Source: Chloroflexota bacterium (GTDB taxonomy: Bacteria; Chloroflexota; UBA6077; SHYK01). From it: a stretch of DNA of 64,000 nucleotides. This document shows positions 48,687 through 56,084 of this stretch, piece by piece; position 1 is the stretch's first letter; the number at the start of each line of letters is the position of its first letter. Under the pieces are notes generated by a model. The model was not told the DNA's origin, did not search any database, and was given only the letters and a program-made list of their open reading frames with translations. The position numbers and the translations under genes are program-made. The stretch is taken from the NCBI GenBank assembly GCA_035652535.1, contig DASRDP010000121.1, positions 1 to 64,000 of the forward strand, read 5' to 3'.

Positions 48687-51332
48687 TTGTCGAGTCGAAT
48701 CCTCCATCTCCCTGAGCACACGCTTCTGGTCTCAGCCCTGCTGGCCTTGATCGGTATGGCGATCCCGTCCGTGGCATCTGCGGCGGGAACGTCAGGGTCC
48801 GGGACGGGAGGCGCCCTCAGCACCGCTACCCGCGCAGTAACCGGCGCCGCGAGCGGTGCAAGCCAGTCAGCAGGCGGTGTGACGAGCGCCACGAGCAGCG
48901 TCGCGAGCACCGCGAGCCACATCGCGAGTGGCGCATCGAACGGGGGCTCCCAGGCCGGGAGCGCAGCCAATGCAGCCAGCCACGCGGCAACGGGAGCAGG
49001 CCCGACCGGCGCGCCGCCGAAGGCCCCGCAACCCGGACCTCGCGGGGGCGCGGCGAACGCGACCGAGTTGCTCGCGAATAGCGCGGGCCGACTGGTGCAG
49101 AGCGCCACCGCTCGCGTGTCGAGCCCGTCGGTCGCGCCGGGGCCCGGCGCCGGCGCCACGACACCGCTCCACCAGTCGTCGTCGACGGGCGGCGAAAGGG
49201 CGGCCGGCTCATCCGGCCCATCCGCCGTTCCGGGACCCAGCGCGGGCGCGACAACCCCACTCCACGGGCAATCGGATCCGTCGGCCGGCGCAGCGACCAA
49301 TGTGGCAAGCGTGACCCGTCCGGTCTCGTCCGTGGTCAACACCGTAACCGGCGCCAGCCCAATCAGCGCGGCCTCCATGGGAGGCACCGCCCGCGACCTG
49401 ACGGCGCGGGGCGCATCCAGGCCGTCCAGCCCAGCGAGCGCCGCAATTGGATCGGCGACGAGCGCCGCGCCGCCCGTAGTCAACTCGGTCGTCCGATCCC
49501 CTCGCACCGGCACGGCCTCCGCCGGATCGTCCGAGCGAAGCTCCATTCCGACGACCGCGTTCGGGCGTGCGGGCGCATCCCTGGCGGCGCCGTCCACGAC
49601 GGCGGGCGCGATTCCGCAACGATTGCCGGCCGTTGGCTCGGCAACCCACGGCCTGGCGCCCGGGACAACCCGCGGTGCGCTGTCCGCTGCGGCGGGTGCC
49701 CTCGAATCGCCAGTCGTCGGGACGACGTCGGCGCTTCGGCAGCCGCTGGAGAGCGCGCCCGCTCTGATCCAGGCGCCATCACAGCGCACCACGAGGCTGG
49801 CTCGGCAAGGGACCGGGCTCGCGGCCATCACATCCGGACCAACTGGACCGACCCAGCCCGCCACCTCACCCCTCGCTCCGGCGGCCCTGACCCAGACGGG
49901 CAGCTCCCTGCTCCAGGCCACCATCCGCGGTGCTGCGGGGACCATCGACAGCCTCTCGGGACCCGTGGCCCACCCGCTTCCGACCATCCTTGCCCCAACG
50001 ACTTCGTTGACCGAGGAGCTGGCGCCGACCGTCACGCCGGTGGCGACCACCCTCCAGCCGACCGTGCGTCTCGCGGGAGGCGCCGTCGCGAACCTGGCGG
50101 CGCCCGTTACCCAGCCGCTGGCGGCGACGGTCGCGCCGGTGGCGACCACCCTCGAGCCGACCCTGAACATCATCGGCGGGAGCATCGAGTCCGCTATCGC
50201 GCCCACTGCGCAGCCCGTCGTGACAGCGGTCGCTCCCGTCATCGCGCTCGTCCAGCCAACCTCCAGCTTTGCTACCGGCACGCTTGAGCGCCTCGCGGCG
50301 CCGCTGACGGAGCCCTTCGCGGCCGCAACCGGCCCGATCGGTGCCGCGATCCAGCCCGCCAAATCGGGGCTCGCTCCGGTCTCGGACTTGACCGAGCCGC
50401 GTGCGACAGCCACCGGCCCGGTGAATTCCGTGGTAGGAACCGCATTGAGCCTCCTGGGCGACCGCGTCGGGGCGGTCACTGAGCCGATGAGGAAGCCCTT
50501 CACGTCAGCCCTTGCCCCCGTGGCCGAACTGGCCCAGCAGTCCGATGCGCTGGGCCAGCAAGGCATCACGGCCGTCGACGGCGTGGCCGGTGCAGTCCAG
50601 GACGTTCTCGTCGGGCTCGAGGGGGGAGTCGAAACCGAGAGCGTGTCGTTCGGTGGTCGACCTCGCGTCCGCCCGTCCGGCGTGTCACCGGACGCGCCAT
50701 CAGCACGGGTGGGAGGAGGAGCCTCAGCTCTGCCGCAGCCCTTCTCAGCGCAGGACGCGGTCATCGGCTCCTTCCCGGCGTCGTCAGTTCGCAACCCGGA
50801 CCAGTCGCATGACGGGACAGGCGACGAGGACGGGCCCGGCGCTGGCCCAGCCGCGCGAAATGGTGTCCTCGCGTCCGCGCCGGCGGCGAACCCCGCGACG
50901 ATCCTTCGGCTCCCAATGGGCGGCGGCGGATCCTCGCCCGAGCGCGGACCCGGCCAGGCTATTGGTGCGCCGCAATCGGCCCACGTCGCCGCCTTCGGCG
51001 CATCCACGCGCCGGTCAGAGGCCGACGCAAAGGCCAGGCCATCTTCCCTTTCCGCGCCGAAGATCGCGGCTCGCGCGGTCCGCGGCGCGGTCGTGGCGCC
51101 GCTCAGCCCCTTCTCCCCGCTCCGAAGTCCGGTTCCGCAGCCGCCCCTGGGATCAGTCACGCCTTTCGGCCTGCTCGCCAACGGCGACGCCAGCGGTGGC
51201 GCCAGCGCGGGGGGAGCGGTTGCCATCCTTCTCACTTCAATCCTGATCCTCCTCCGGCCGCTTGGCCGTGTTGCCGCCCGGACCGAGCGGCTCCCGAGCT
51301 GGGCGTTCGCCCCAGCTGCACCCCCAGGCTAG
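48687..51332 (+). CDS. large secreted Ala/Thr/Pro/Ser-rich repeat protein with C-terminal membrane anchor
   Basis: About 881 residues of no recognised family. The N terminus is a signal peptide (HTLLVSALLALIGMAIPSVA, then SAA). There is a long low-complexity body rich in Ala, Thr, Pro, Ser and Gly, with motifs such as GPGAGATTPLH and GPSAGATTPLH. Between about 50,030 and 50,330 it has at least three 33-residue units of the type TVTPVATTLQPTVRLAGGAV, TVAPVATTLEPTLNIIGGSI and AVAPVIALVQPTSSFATGTL. One hydrophobic helix (AVAILLTSILILLRPLG) followed by Arg residues near the C terminus should anchor it. The TTG at 48687 is the best start; an in-frame TTG at 48540 would place the leader hairpin inside the gene. 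Probable cell-surface stalk or adhesin-like protein; function unknown. Confidence 0.68.
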   Translation: MSSRILHLPEHTLLVSALLALIGMAIPSVASAAGTSGSGTGGALSTATRAVTGAASGASQSAGGVTSATSSVASTASHIASGASNGGSQAGSAANAASHAATGAGPTGAPPKAPQPGPRGGAANATELLANSAGRLVQSATARVSSPSVAPGPGAGATTPLHQSSSTGGERAAGSSGPSAVPGPSAGATTPLHGQSDPSAGAATNVASVTRPVSSVVNTVTGASPISAASMGGTARDLTARGASRPSSPASAAIGSATSAAPPVVNSVVRSPRTGTASAGSSERSSIPTTAFGRAGASLAAPSTTAGAIPQRLPAVGSATHGLAPGTTRGALSAAAGALESPVVGTTSALRQPLESAPALIQAPSQRTTRLARQGTGLAAITSGPTGPTQPATSPLAPAALTQTGSSLLQATIRGAAGTIDSLSGPVAHPLPTILAPTTSLTEELAPTVTPVATTLQPTVRLAGGAVANLAAPVTQPLAATVAPVATTLEPTLNIIGGSIESAIAPTAQPVVTAVAPVIALVQPTSSFATGTLERLAAPLTEPFAAATGPIGAAIQPAKSGLAPVSDLTEPRATATGPVNSVVGTALSLLGDRVGAVTEPMRKPFTSALAPVAELAQQSDALGQQGITAVDGVAGAVQDVLVGLEGGVETESVSFGGRPRVRPSGVSPDAPSARVGGGASALPQPFSAQDAVIGSFPASSVRNPDQSHDGTGDEDGPGAGPAARNGVLASAPAANPATILRLPMGGGGSSPERGPGQAIGAPQSAHVAAFGASTRRSEADAKARPSSLSAPKIAARAVRGAVVAPLSPFSPLRSPVPQPPLGSVTPFGLLANGDASGGASAGGAVAILLTSILILLRPLGRVAARTERLPSWAFAPAAPPG
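50027..50330 (+). repeat. 99-bp (33-residue) degenerate tandem repeats inside the first surface protein
   Basis: The segment GCCGGTGGCGACCACCCT recurs exactly 99 bases apart (near 50,036 and 50,135). The third unit is more diverged. Each unit encodes a proline-flanked, probably helical block with the pattern x-V-A-P-V-x-x-x-x-x-P-T. The spacing keeps the reading frame. Confidence 0.6.
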
Positions 51333-51615
51333 GCGCCCCACCCGCCCTCGCGCGACTCATCGTCGTTCGGGACGCGACCGGCGCCAAGCGCATCTGCTGC
51401 TGCCAGCGCAGGCGCCAGCCGTGGGCCCATTCAACGAGCCTGTCGTCGCGAGATCGAGGCGGGTGGCGGCGCCCACTTCGGGTCTCGACCCTGCCAGGTC
51501 GCCCGGTGCACGGCGCCCCACCCGTCCTCAACGGGACTCCGCCGGATCGCGTGTGCAGATGCGCGTCACCAGCGGAAAACGAAACGGAATCAGCAACAAC
51601 CAGGAGGTTGCATCA

Positions 51616-53841
51616 ATGCAACTCTGCAACCGAACCGGGGGCTTGCCCCTTCACCGCCTGGCCGGCCTCGCCGTGGGTCTCGCGCTAGCCAGCGCGTTCC
51701 TTCTCCTGACCGGGCCCGACGCGGCGTCGGCGCAAGTCCTCTCACCGGGCGGCGTGCTCGGCGGGTCCTCCGGAGGCGGGCAAGGCGCGGCGCCCGGCGG
51801 CATCGTACCCAGCGCGCCTCCGGCGGCTCCCCTCGCCAATGGCCCGAGCCTTCCGGGCGCAGGAGGGGCCACCTCCCCGGCTGTGGGTGGCTTGAGTCAG
51901 CCGGGCGGTGGCTCGCCCGCTGGCGGTGGACTGAGCCAGCCGGGCGGAGCAACGCTGCCGCTCAGCGGGCCGAGCACGCTCCATAACACCGGTTCCGGCT
52001 GCTGCCAGTCGCAGCCGTCGGGCGTGTCGAGTGACGGGCCATCGCACGGCTCGAACCCGTGCTGTCCGTCGCAGCCGTCGGGCGTGTCGAATGAGGGGCC
52101 ATCGCACGGCTCGAACCCGTGCTGCCAGGCATCCCATCCGTCTCAGCAGACGAGCGCGACGAATGTCGGCGCCAACGGTGGAAACGCGTCGAGCAAGTCG
52201 AGCAGCACCGGTGGCAACGGCGGCAATGCCAGCGCAGGGTCGAACTCCGCGAGTCATTCCCTCATCGCCATTCAGGGCGTGAACGTCGCGCCCCAAACGG
52301 CGATCCAGGGAACCGGACATGGAGACAACTCCAGCAGTAACTCCGTGACCAGCCAGTCGAACAACAGCGCCACCGGCGGCAACGGGGGCAAGAGCAGCAG
52401 CAGCGCCAGCAGCACCGGCGGGAACGGCGGAACCCAGACAGCCACTGCCAACGGCGGCGGCAATGGATGGATCAGCGGGTGCTGCGGTGGCTCGCACGGC
52501 GGAAGCAGCGTCAGCGCGGGCAACTTCGGCGCGAACGGCGGCAATGCGAAGAGCCACTCGGAGAGCACGGGCGGCAATGGTGGAAGCGCCAGCGCCGGCT
52601 CGAACTCGGCGAACGGTTCGCTGGTCGTCGTTCAGGGCGTGAACGTGGCGCCGCAGACGACCGTCCAGCTCACGGGCCACGGCGACAACACCAGCTCGAA
52701 CTCGGTCACGAGCCAGAGCGGCAACACGGCCGTCGGCGGCAGCGGCGGCAAGAGCACCAGCTCGGCGACGAGCTTCGGCGGCAATGGCGGCTCCCAGACG
52801 GCCACCGCGAGCGGCCAGGGATCGAGCGATTCCTCCAATTGCGGGTGTGATTCCCACCAGTCCTCGGGCCAGCGGGTATCCGCGAAGAACGCCGGCGCAA
52901 ACGGCGGGAACGCGCGCAGCTCGTCCGAAAGCTCCGGGGGCAACGGCGGCAACGCGAGCGCCGGATCCAACGGCGCCGGGCACTCGGCCGGCGTGATCCA
53001 GGGGATCAACGTGGCCCCGCAGTACACGCACCAGGGAGGTGGGCATTCCCACGGTTCCTGGATGAGCGGCGGAGACTCGTGCGGGTGCGACAGCACGAGC
53101 GGCGGCAACAGCAGCTCGAACTCGGTCACGAGCCAGAGCGGCAACACGGCCGCCGGCGGCAACGGCGGCAAGAGCACCAGCTCGGCGACGAGCTTCGGCG
53201 GCAACGGCGGCACCCAGACGGCCACTGCGAGCGGCCAGGGATCGAGCGATTGGTGCGGCTGCGACTCGGGCGATTCCGGCTCCTGGAACGGTGGCTGGTT
53301 TGGCCAGAGCGATTCACCGGGCTATGCCGGCGGGATCTGGTCGAACGCGTGTGGTTGCTACTCCAGCCATCCGCACGGAATGCCCTCGGTCGTCAGCGCG
53401 ACCAACAAGGGCGCCAATGGCGGGAACGCGAAGAGCCACTCCGAGAGCACGGGCGGCGACGGCGGCAACGCCAAGGCTGGCTCGAATGGCTCGAAGGGCT
53501 CCATCGGCGCGGCGCAGGGCGTGAACGTCACCCCTCAATGCGCCAATGGCGGCGGGATCCGTGACCCCTGGGGCTGCTCGTCTCCGAAGTCGAGCGGATC
53601 CGAGTGGTCGAACGGCGGCTCCTCCGGGGACTGTGGCTGCGACTCGTCCGGCGGGATGAACACCAGCGACAACTCGGTCGTGAGCCAGAGCGATAACAAC
53701 GCCACCGGTGGCAACGGCGGCAAGAGTCGCTCGCGGTCGCTGGCCGTGGGCGGCGAGGGCGGCACGCAGAGCGCGGCGGCCGGTGGAGACCAGGGGTCGG
53801 CCAACAGCTCGGCCGACCCGATGTCGCCGTCGGACCGCTAG
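51616..53841 (+). CDS. large secreted Gly/Ser/Asn-rich repeat protein with vicinal-cysteine repeats
   Basis: 741-residue secreted protein. The ATG at 51616 has AGGAGG eight bases upstream and is followed by a clear signal (LAGLAVGLALASAFLLLTG, then PDAASAQ). The N-terminal third is Gly/Pro/Ser-rich. At 52,000-52,128 a 20-residue unit (CCxSQPSGVSxxGPSHGSNP) repeats with paired cysteines. From about 52,170 to 53,790 two alternating blocks recur four times: GANGGNAxSxSESxGGNGG leading to VxQGVNVAPQ, and SNSVTSQSxNxAxGGNGGKS leading to GGNGGxQTATA. The pattern predicts a beta-rich solenoid or fibre. Asn/Gln spacing slightly recalls curli repeats, but the curli consensus is not met. No membrane anchor or sorting signal was seen. 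Family unknown; likely a matrix or sheath protein. Confidence 0.8.
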   Translation: MQLCNRTGGLPLHRLAGLAVGLALASAFLLLTGPDAASAQVLSPGGVLGGSSGGGQGAAPGGIVPSAPPAAPLANGPSLPGAGGATSPAVGGLSQPGGGSPAGGGLSQPGGATLPLSGPSTLHNTGSGCCQSQPSGVSSDGPSHGSNPCCPSQPSGVSNEGPSHGSNPCCQASHPSQQTSATNVGANGGNASSKSSSTGGNGGNASAGSNSASHSLIAIQGVNVAPQTAIQGTGHGDNSSSNSVTSQSNNSATGGNGGKSSSSASSTGGNGGTQTATANGGGNGWISGCCGGSHGGSSVSAGNFGANGGNAKSHSESTGGNGGSASAGSNSANGSLVVVQGVNVAPQTTVQLTGHGDNTSSNSVTSQSGNTAVGGSGGKSTSSATSFGGNGGSQTATASGQGSSDSSNCGCDSHQSSGQRVSAKNAGANGGNARSSSESSGGNGGNASAGSNGAGHSAGVIQGINVAPQYTHQGGGHSHGSWMSGGDSCGCDSTSGGNSSSNSVTSQSGNTAAGGNGGKSTSSATSFGGNGGTQTATASGQGSSDWCGCDSGDSGSWNGGWFGQSDSPGYAGGIWSNACGCYSSHPHGMPSVVSATNKGANGGNAKSHSESTGGDGGNAKAGSNGSKGSIGAAQGVNVTPQCANGGGIRDPWGCSSPKSSGSEWSNGGSSGDCGCDSSGGMNTSDNSVVSQSDNNATGGNGGKSRSRSLAVGGEGGTQSAAAGGDQGSANSSADPMSPSDR
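52000..52128 (+). repeat. 60-bp tandem repeat encoding a 20-residue double-cysteine unit
   Basis: Two full copies (52000-52059 and 52060-52119) and the start of a third. They differ at only a handful of positions. Each copy begins with a Cys-Cys pair, then the block SQPSGVS and GPSHGSNP. The near identity points to recent duplication or gene conversion. Confidence 0.85.
52691..53254 (+). repeat. two nearly identical 144-bp direct repeats 420 bp apart
   Basis: The stretches near 52691-52834 and 53111-53254 differ at only about ten positions and keep the reading frame (offset 420 bases, 140 residues). They encode the SNSVTSQSGNTA to ATASGQGSSD block. More diverged copies lie near 52,330 and 53,670. 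Such repeats could allow copy-number change by recombination. Confidence 0.8.
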
Positions 53842-53881
53842 AGTCCTGAGGGAGGCATGCGGCGCCAGGCTGTGGGCTGCC

Positions 53882-54040
53882 CTCACCCCCGCCCTCTCCC
53901 GCTTCGGCGGGAGAGGGGGCATGCGAGGCCCTTCGCCCCGTTTCGGCGGGAGCGGGGGCATTCGAGGCCCTTCGCCCCGCTTCGGTGGGAGCGGGGGCAT
54001 TCGAGGCCCTTCGCCCCGCTTCGGCGGGAGCGGGGGGCCC
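53882..54040. repeat. 39-bp tandem repeat block, about four copies, each with an internal hairpin
   Basis: The unit starts ATTCGAGGCCCTTCGCCCC at 53999 and 53960, and as ATGCGAGG... at 53921, an exact 39-base period. A related partial unit precedes it at 53882. Each contains an inverted GC stem around CTTCGG or TTTCGG (CCCGCTTCGGCGGG type), a stable tetraloop hairpin. The block lies between two convergent genes and encodes nothing convincing. It resembles the dispersed palindromic repeats of high-GC genomes. Confidence 0.8.
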
Positions 54041-54091
54041 GGTCACCTTGGCGCCGCTGCCTCGACGCACTCCGCGACCAACCGATCGCGA

Positions 54092-54127
54092 AACCGGTGT
54101 GGGGGGAGCGCTCCCCCCACACCGGTT
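54092..54127. repeat. perfect 36-bp palindrome between convergent genes
   Basis: AACCGGTGTGGGGGGAGC (54092-54109) is followed directly by its exact reverse complement (54110-54127). Transcribed in either direction it would form a very stable hairpin with almost no loop. There is no T run. It lies in the 354-base region between the Gly/Ser-rich protein and the carboxypeptidase gene, and may act as a two-way transcription barrier or a protein-binding site. Outside this palindrome and the 39-bp repeats, the region shows nothing. Confidence 0.85.
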
Positions 54128-54195
54128 CACTCCCGCGACCCGAACCCAGCCGCCAGACCGCACACGAACGAGCTGCGGCTCGCTCGCGGCGACGG

Positions 54196-55023
54196 TCAAC
54201 CCGCGCTGAGGATGGCGAGTACGGCCCGGACGCCCGCCAGATTACGGCCGAGCTCCGCCTCCGTCGACGACGTCAGCTCGACCAGGATCGCGGCGTAGCC
54301 CTGGTCGCCCATCCAGACGTTCATGCTTCCGGTCGCTCGATAACCCAGCAGGCTCCTGGCGCCGCCGGCCCCGCTCCGCCGGTAGCCCGCGGCGTCGGCG
54401 TAGGCGTCGGCGAGGCGTCCGGACAGCTCCGTGCGGCCGCCGAAGATGAATCCTCCGCGACTGTGGTAATTAATGGTGAAGAGCGGGTCCGTCTGCAGGA
54501 TGTAGTCGCGCTCGGCCTGTGTCTCCGGCTCGGAGAACGGCTCCGCGCCTCCGATACCCGGGCGAAACACACCATTGCTGTCGGCGGCGTCGGCCGCCCA
54601 GTCCGGCCCGCCCCAGTTGCGGTTCGGGTCCACCCCGCTGGCGTATTGTCGGGCGCCCGAGGCGAGGCCGTCTGGGTTTGCGACGGTCATGACGTCCAGA
54701 TGAAGATTCGGCGGGATCTCATCGACGTGTTCTTGAAAATGCGCCAGGAGCTGCTCCGCCAGGCGAACGGTGTTCGCCTCGGGGCCGCCGTGCTGCCCGC
54801 CGATGATGAAAAGCGACGACGGACCATCCCCGACGCGGGAGACGACGAGCGGCCTCCCCTCCTGAGACACGCCGATTACCATCTGGTCGTCCGCGCCGGC
54901 CGGTCGCGGCCCTGGCGCCCAAGAATAGACGACGGCGGCGAAGACGAGGCCGACGGCGAGTCCGCCGATCCGCACGGCGACGGGCCGCCGAGCGAGCCGA
55001 GTCGCGGATTCGCCCACGCTCAC
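54196..55023 (-). CDS. secreted M14-type zinc carboxypeptidase-like protein
   Basis: 275-residue protein with an N-terminal membrane or signal segment (VAVRIGGLAVGLVFAAVVYS). The M14 zinc site is intact: His and Glu in IIGGQHGGPEANT and the third His in TINYHSRGGF. Substrate-binding residues are in VANPDG and DPNRNWGG, and the catalytic Glu is in AAILVELTSS. M14 enzymes trim amino acids from peptides, including cell-wall peptides. The GTG at 55023 overlaps the stop of the upstream gene (GTGA, 55020-55023); a start 204 bases upstream would lie inside that gene and is not supported. The substrate is unknown; location suggests wall or exogenous peptides. Confidence 0.88.
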   Translation of the reverse strand: MSVGESATRLARRPVAVRIGGLAVGLVFAAVVYSWAPGPRPAGADDQMVIGVSQEGRPLVVSRVGDGPSSLFIIGGQHGGPEANTVRLAEQLLAHFQEHVDEIPPNLHLDVMTVANPDGLASGARQYASGVDPNRNWGGPDWAADAADSNGVFRPGIGGAEPFSEPETQAERDYILQTDPLFTINYHSRGGFIFGGRTELSGRLADAYADAAGYRRSGAGGARSLLGYRATGSMNVWMGDQGYAAILVELTSSTEAELGRNLAGVRAVLAILSAG

Positions 55024-55880
55024 CCGCCGCCGAACCGCTTTTCGATCGCTTCCAGCTCGTCGTTCCCTTGCCGACTGTAGAACTGCTGCATCTCCTCGAT
55101 GCCGGGAATCCCCGCGAAATAGCCGGCCGTGGTGCCCGTCCGCTTCAGCTCTTCCAGCAACAGCTTCTGGGCATGGAGCGCCGCCGTTTGGAGCGCCCCC
55201 GGGATCACGCCGCAGTTCGCCCCCCACTCCTTGTACTGCTTCGCCGTGGCGCCGCGAGGCAGCACGCCGACGAGCGCGGCCGGGGTCGCGGCTCGCAACG
55301 CTCGAACGGCCTTCTCGTCACCGCCGGCCCATGCCGCGTCGGCTCCCGCCTCGACGCATTCGGCCAGCCGCTCGACGACCTCCTTCGGGTCGCCCTTGAC
55401 TTCGGACCGAGCGATGATGATGAAGTTCGGGTCAGAGCGAGCGTCGACCGCCGCTCGAATCTTGTTCACCATCTCCTTGCGCGAGATGGTTTCGCCCTCG
55501 ACGCCCTGGTGCGTGGGCCGCTTTGGGGTGACCTGGTCCTCGATGTGGATCGCGCATGCGCCCGCCCGCTCGTACTCGCGTATTGTCCGCACCACGTTCA
55601 CGACGTTTCCGAAGCCGGTGTCTGCGTCGGCGATGACGGGCAGATCGCACCCGTCCGCGAGGGCCCAGATTCGGTCGAGCATCTCGTGCATCGTGAGGAC
55701 GCCGGCGTCCGCGTAGCCCATGGTTCGGTGGAAGACGCTCCCCGACGCGTGGATGGCGGGAAAGCCCATCCGCTCGACCAGCCGGGCGGTGAGAGGATCG
55801 GGGCAGCTTGGGGCCACGACGAGGTCGGCCCCGTTGAGCATCGTTCGAAATGCCTGGCGCCGCTCAGCGGCTGATCGCAT
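55020..55880 (-). CDS. isocitrate lyase/PEP mutase superfamily enzyme (not a classical lyase)
   Basis: 286-residue TIM-barrel enzyme. The metal and substrate motifs are LPVIADADTGFGNVVNVV and AIHIEDQVTPKRPTHQGVEG, and GSVFHRTMGYADAGVLTMHE is also typical. In isocitrate and methylisocitrate lyases the loop after the Glu-Asp pair reads K-K/R-C-G-H with a catalytic Cys; here it reads KRPTHQ, so the Cys is absent. Oxaloacetate decarboxylase or another C-C or C-P bond reaction in this family is more likely. It is cotranscribed with the M14 gene (four-base overlap). Confidence 0.87.
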   Translation of the reverse strand: MRSAAERRQAFRTMLNGADLVVAPSCPDPLTARLVERMGFPAIHASGSVFHRTMGYADAGVLTMHEMLDRIWALADGCDLPVIADADTGFGNVVNVVRTIREYERAGACAIHIEDQVTPKRPTHQGVEGETISRKEMVNKIRAAVDARSDPNFIIIARSEVKGDPKEVVERLAECVEAGADAAWAGGDEKAVRALRAATPAALVGVLPRGATAKQYKEWGANCGVIPGALQTAALHAQKLLLEELKRTGTTAGYFAGIPGIEEMQQFYSRQGNDELEAIEKRFGGG

Positions 55881-56054
55881 CGCTATCCTCCCGGGCGATT
55901 TCGCCCGGGCTATGGTACCGCCTCAGCTGCCCCGCAGAGCGCTGCGCGAGCCCCGCGATGGTGTGTAGAGGACCCAGGCGATGGTGGACAGCTGCTGGAT
56001 CGTGGGCTCGGCTGGGGACAAGCCCTACCGGACGGGAACGGCAGATTCGACTTG

Positions 56055-56073
56055 GGCGGGGTTTTTCCCCGCC
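56055..56073 (-). terminator. GC hairpin after polA
   Basis: GGCGGGG and CCCCGCC form a perfect seven-base-pair stem around a TTTTT (AAAAA on the other strand) loop, 12 bases after the polA stop. No T run follows in the polA direction, so termination may be weak or depend on other factors. It separates polA from the PEP-mutase-family gene. Confidence 0.45.
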
Positions 56074-56084
56074 GGAACGTTGAG

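Noticed and set aside
48560-51235. 891-codon minus-strand open frame opposite the first surface protein
   Set aside because: It is the mirror of a low-complexity, high-GC gene. It has no signal peptide or domain, whereas the plus-strand frame has a signal peptide, repeats and a membrane anchor.
51742-53052. 436-codon minus-strand frame opposite the Gly/Ser-rich protein
   Set aside because: Its Ala/Arg/Val-rich repeats simply reflect the complement of the GGC/AGC repeats. The plus frame has a strong ribosome site and signal sequence.
53882-54040. CRISPR array
   Set aside because: The 39-bp units abut with no unique spacers and there are no cas genes, so this is a plain tandem repeat.
55024-55227. 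Upstream extension of the M14 carboxypeptidase gene
   Set aside because: It would lie inside the coding part of the PEP-mutase-family gene. The GTG at 55023 with a GTGA overlap and a following signal segment is much better.
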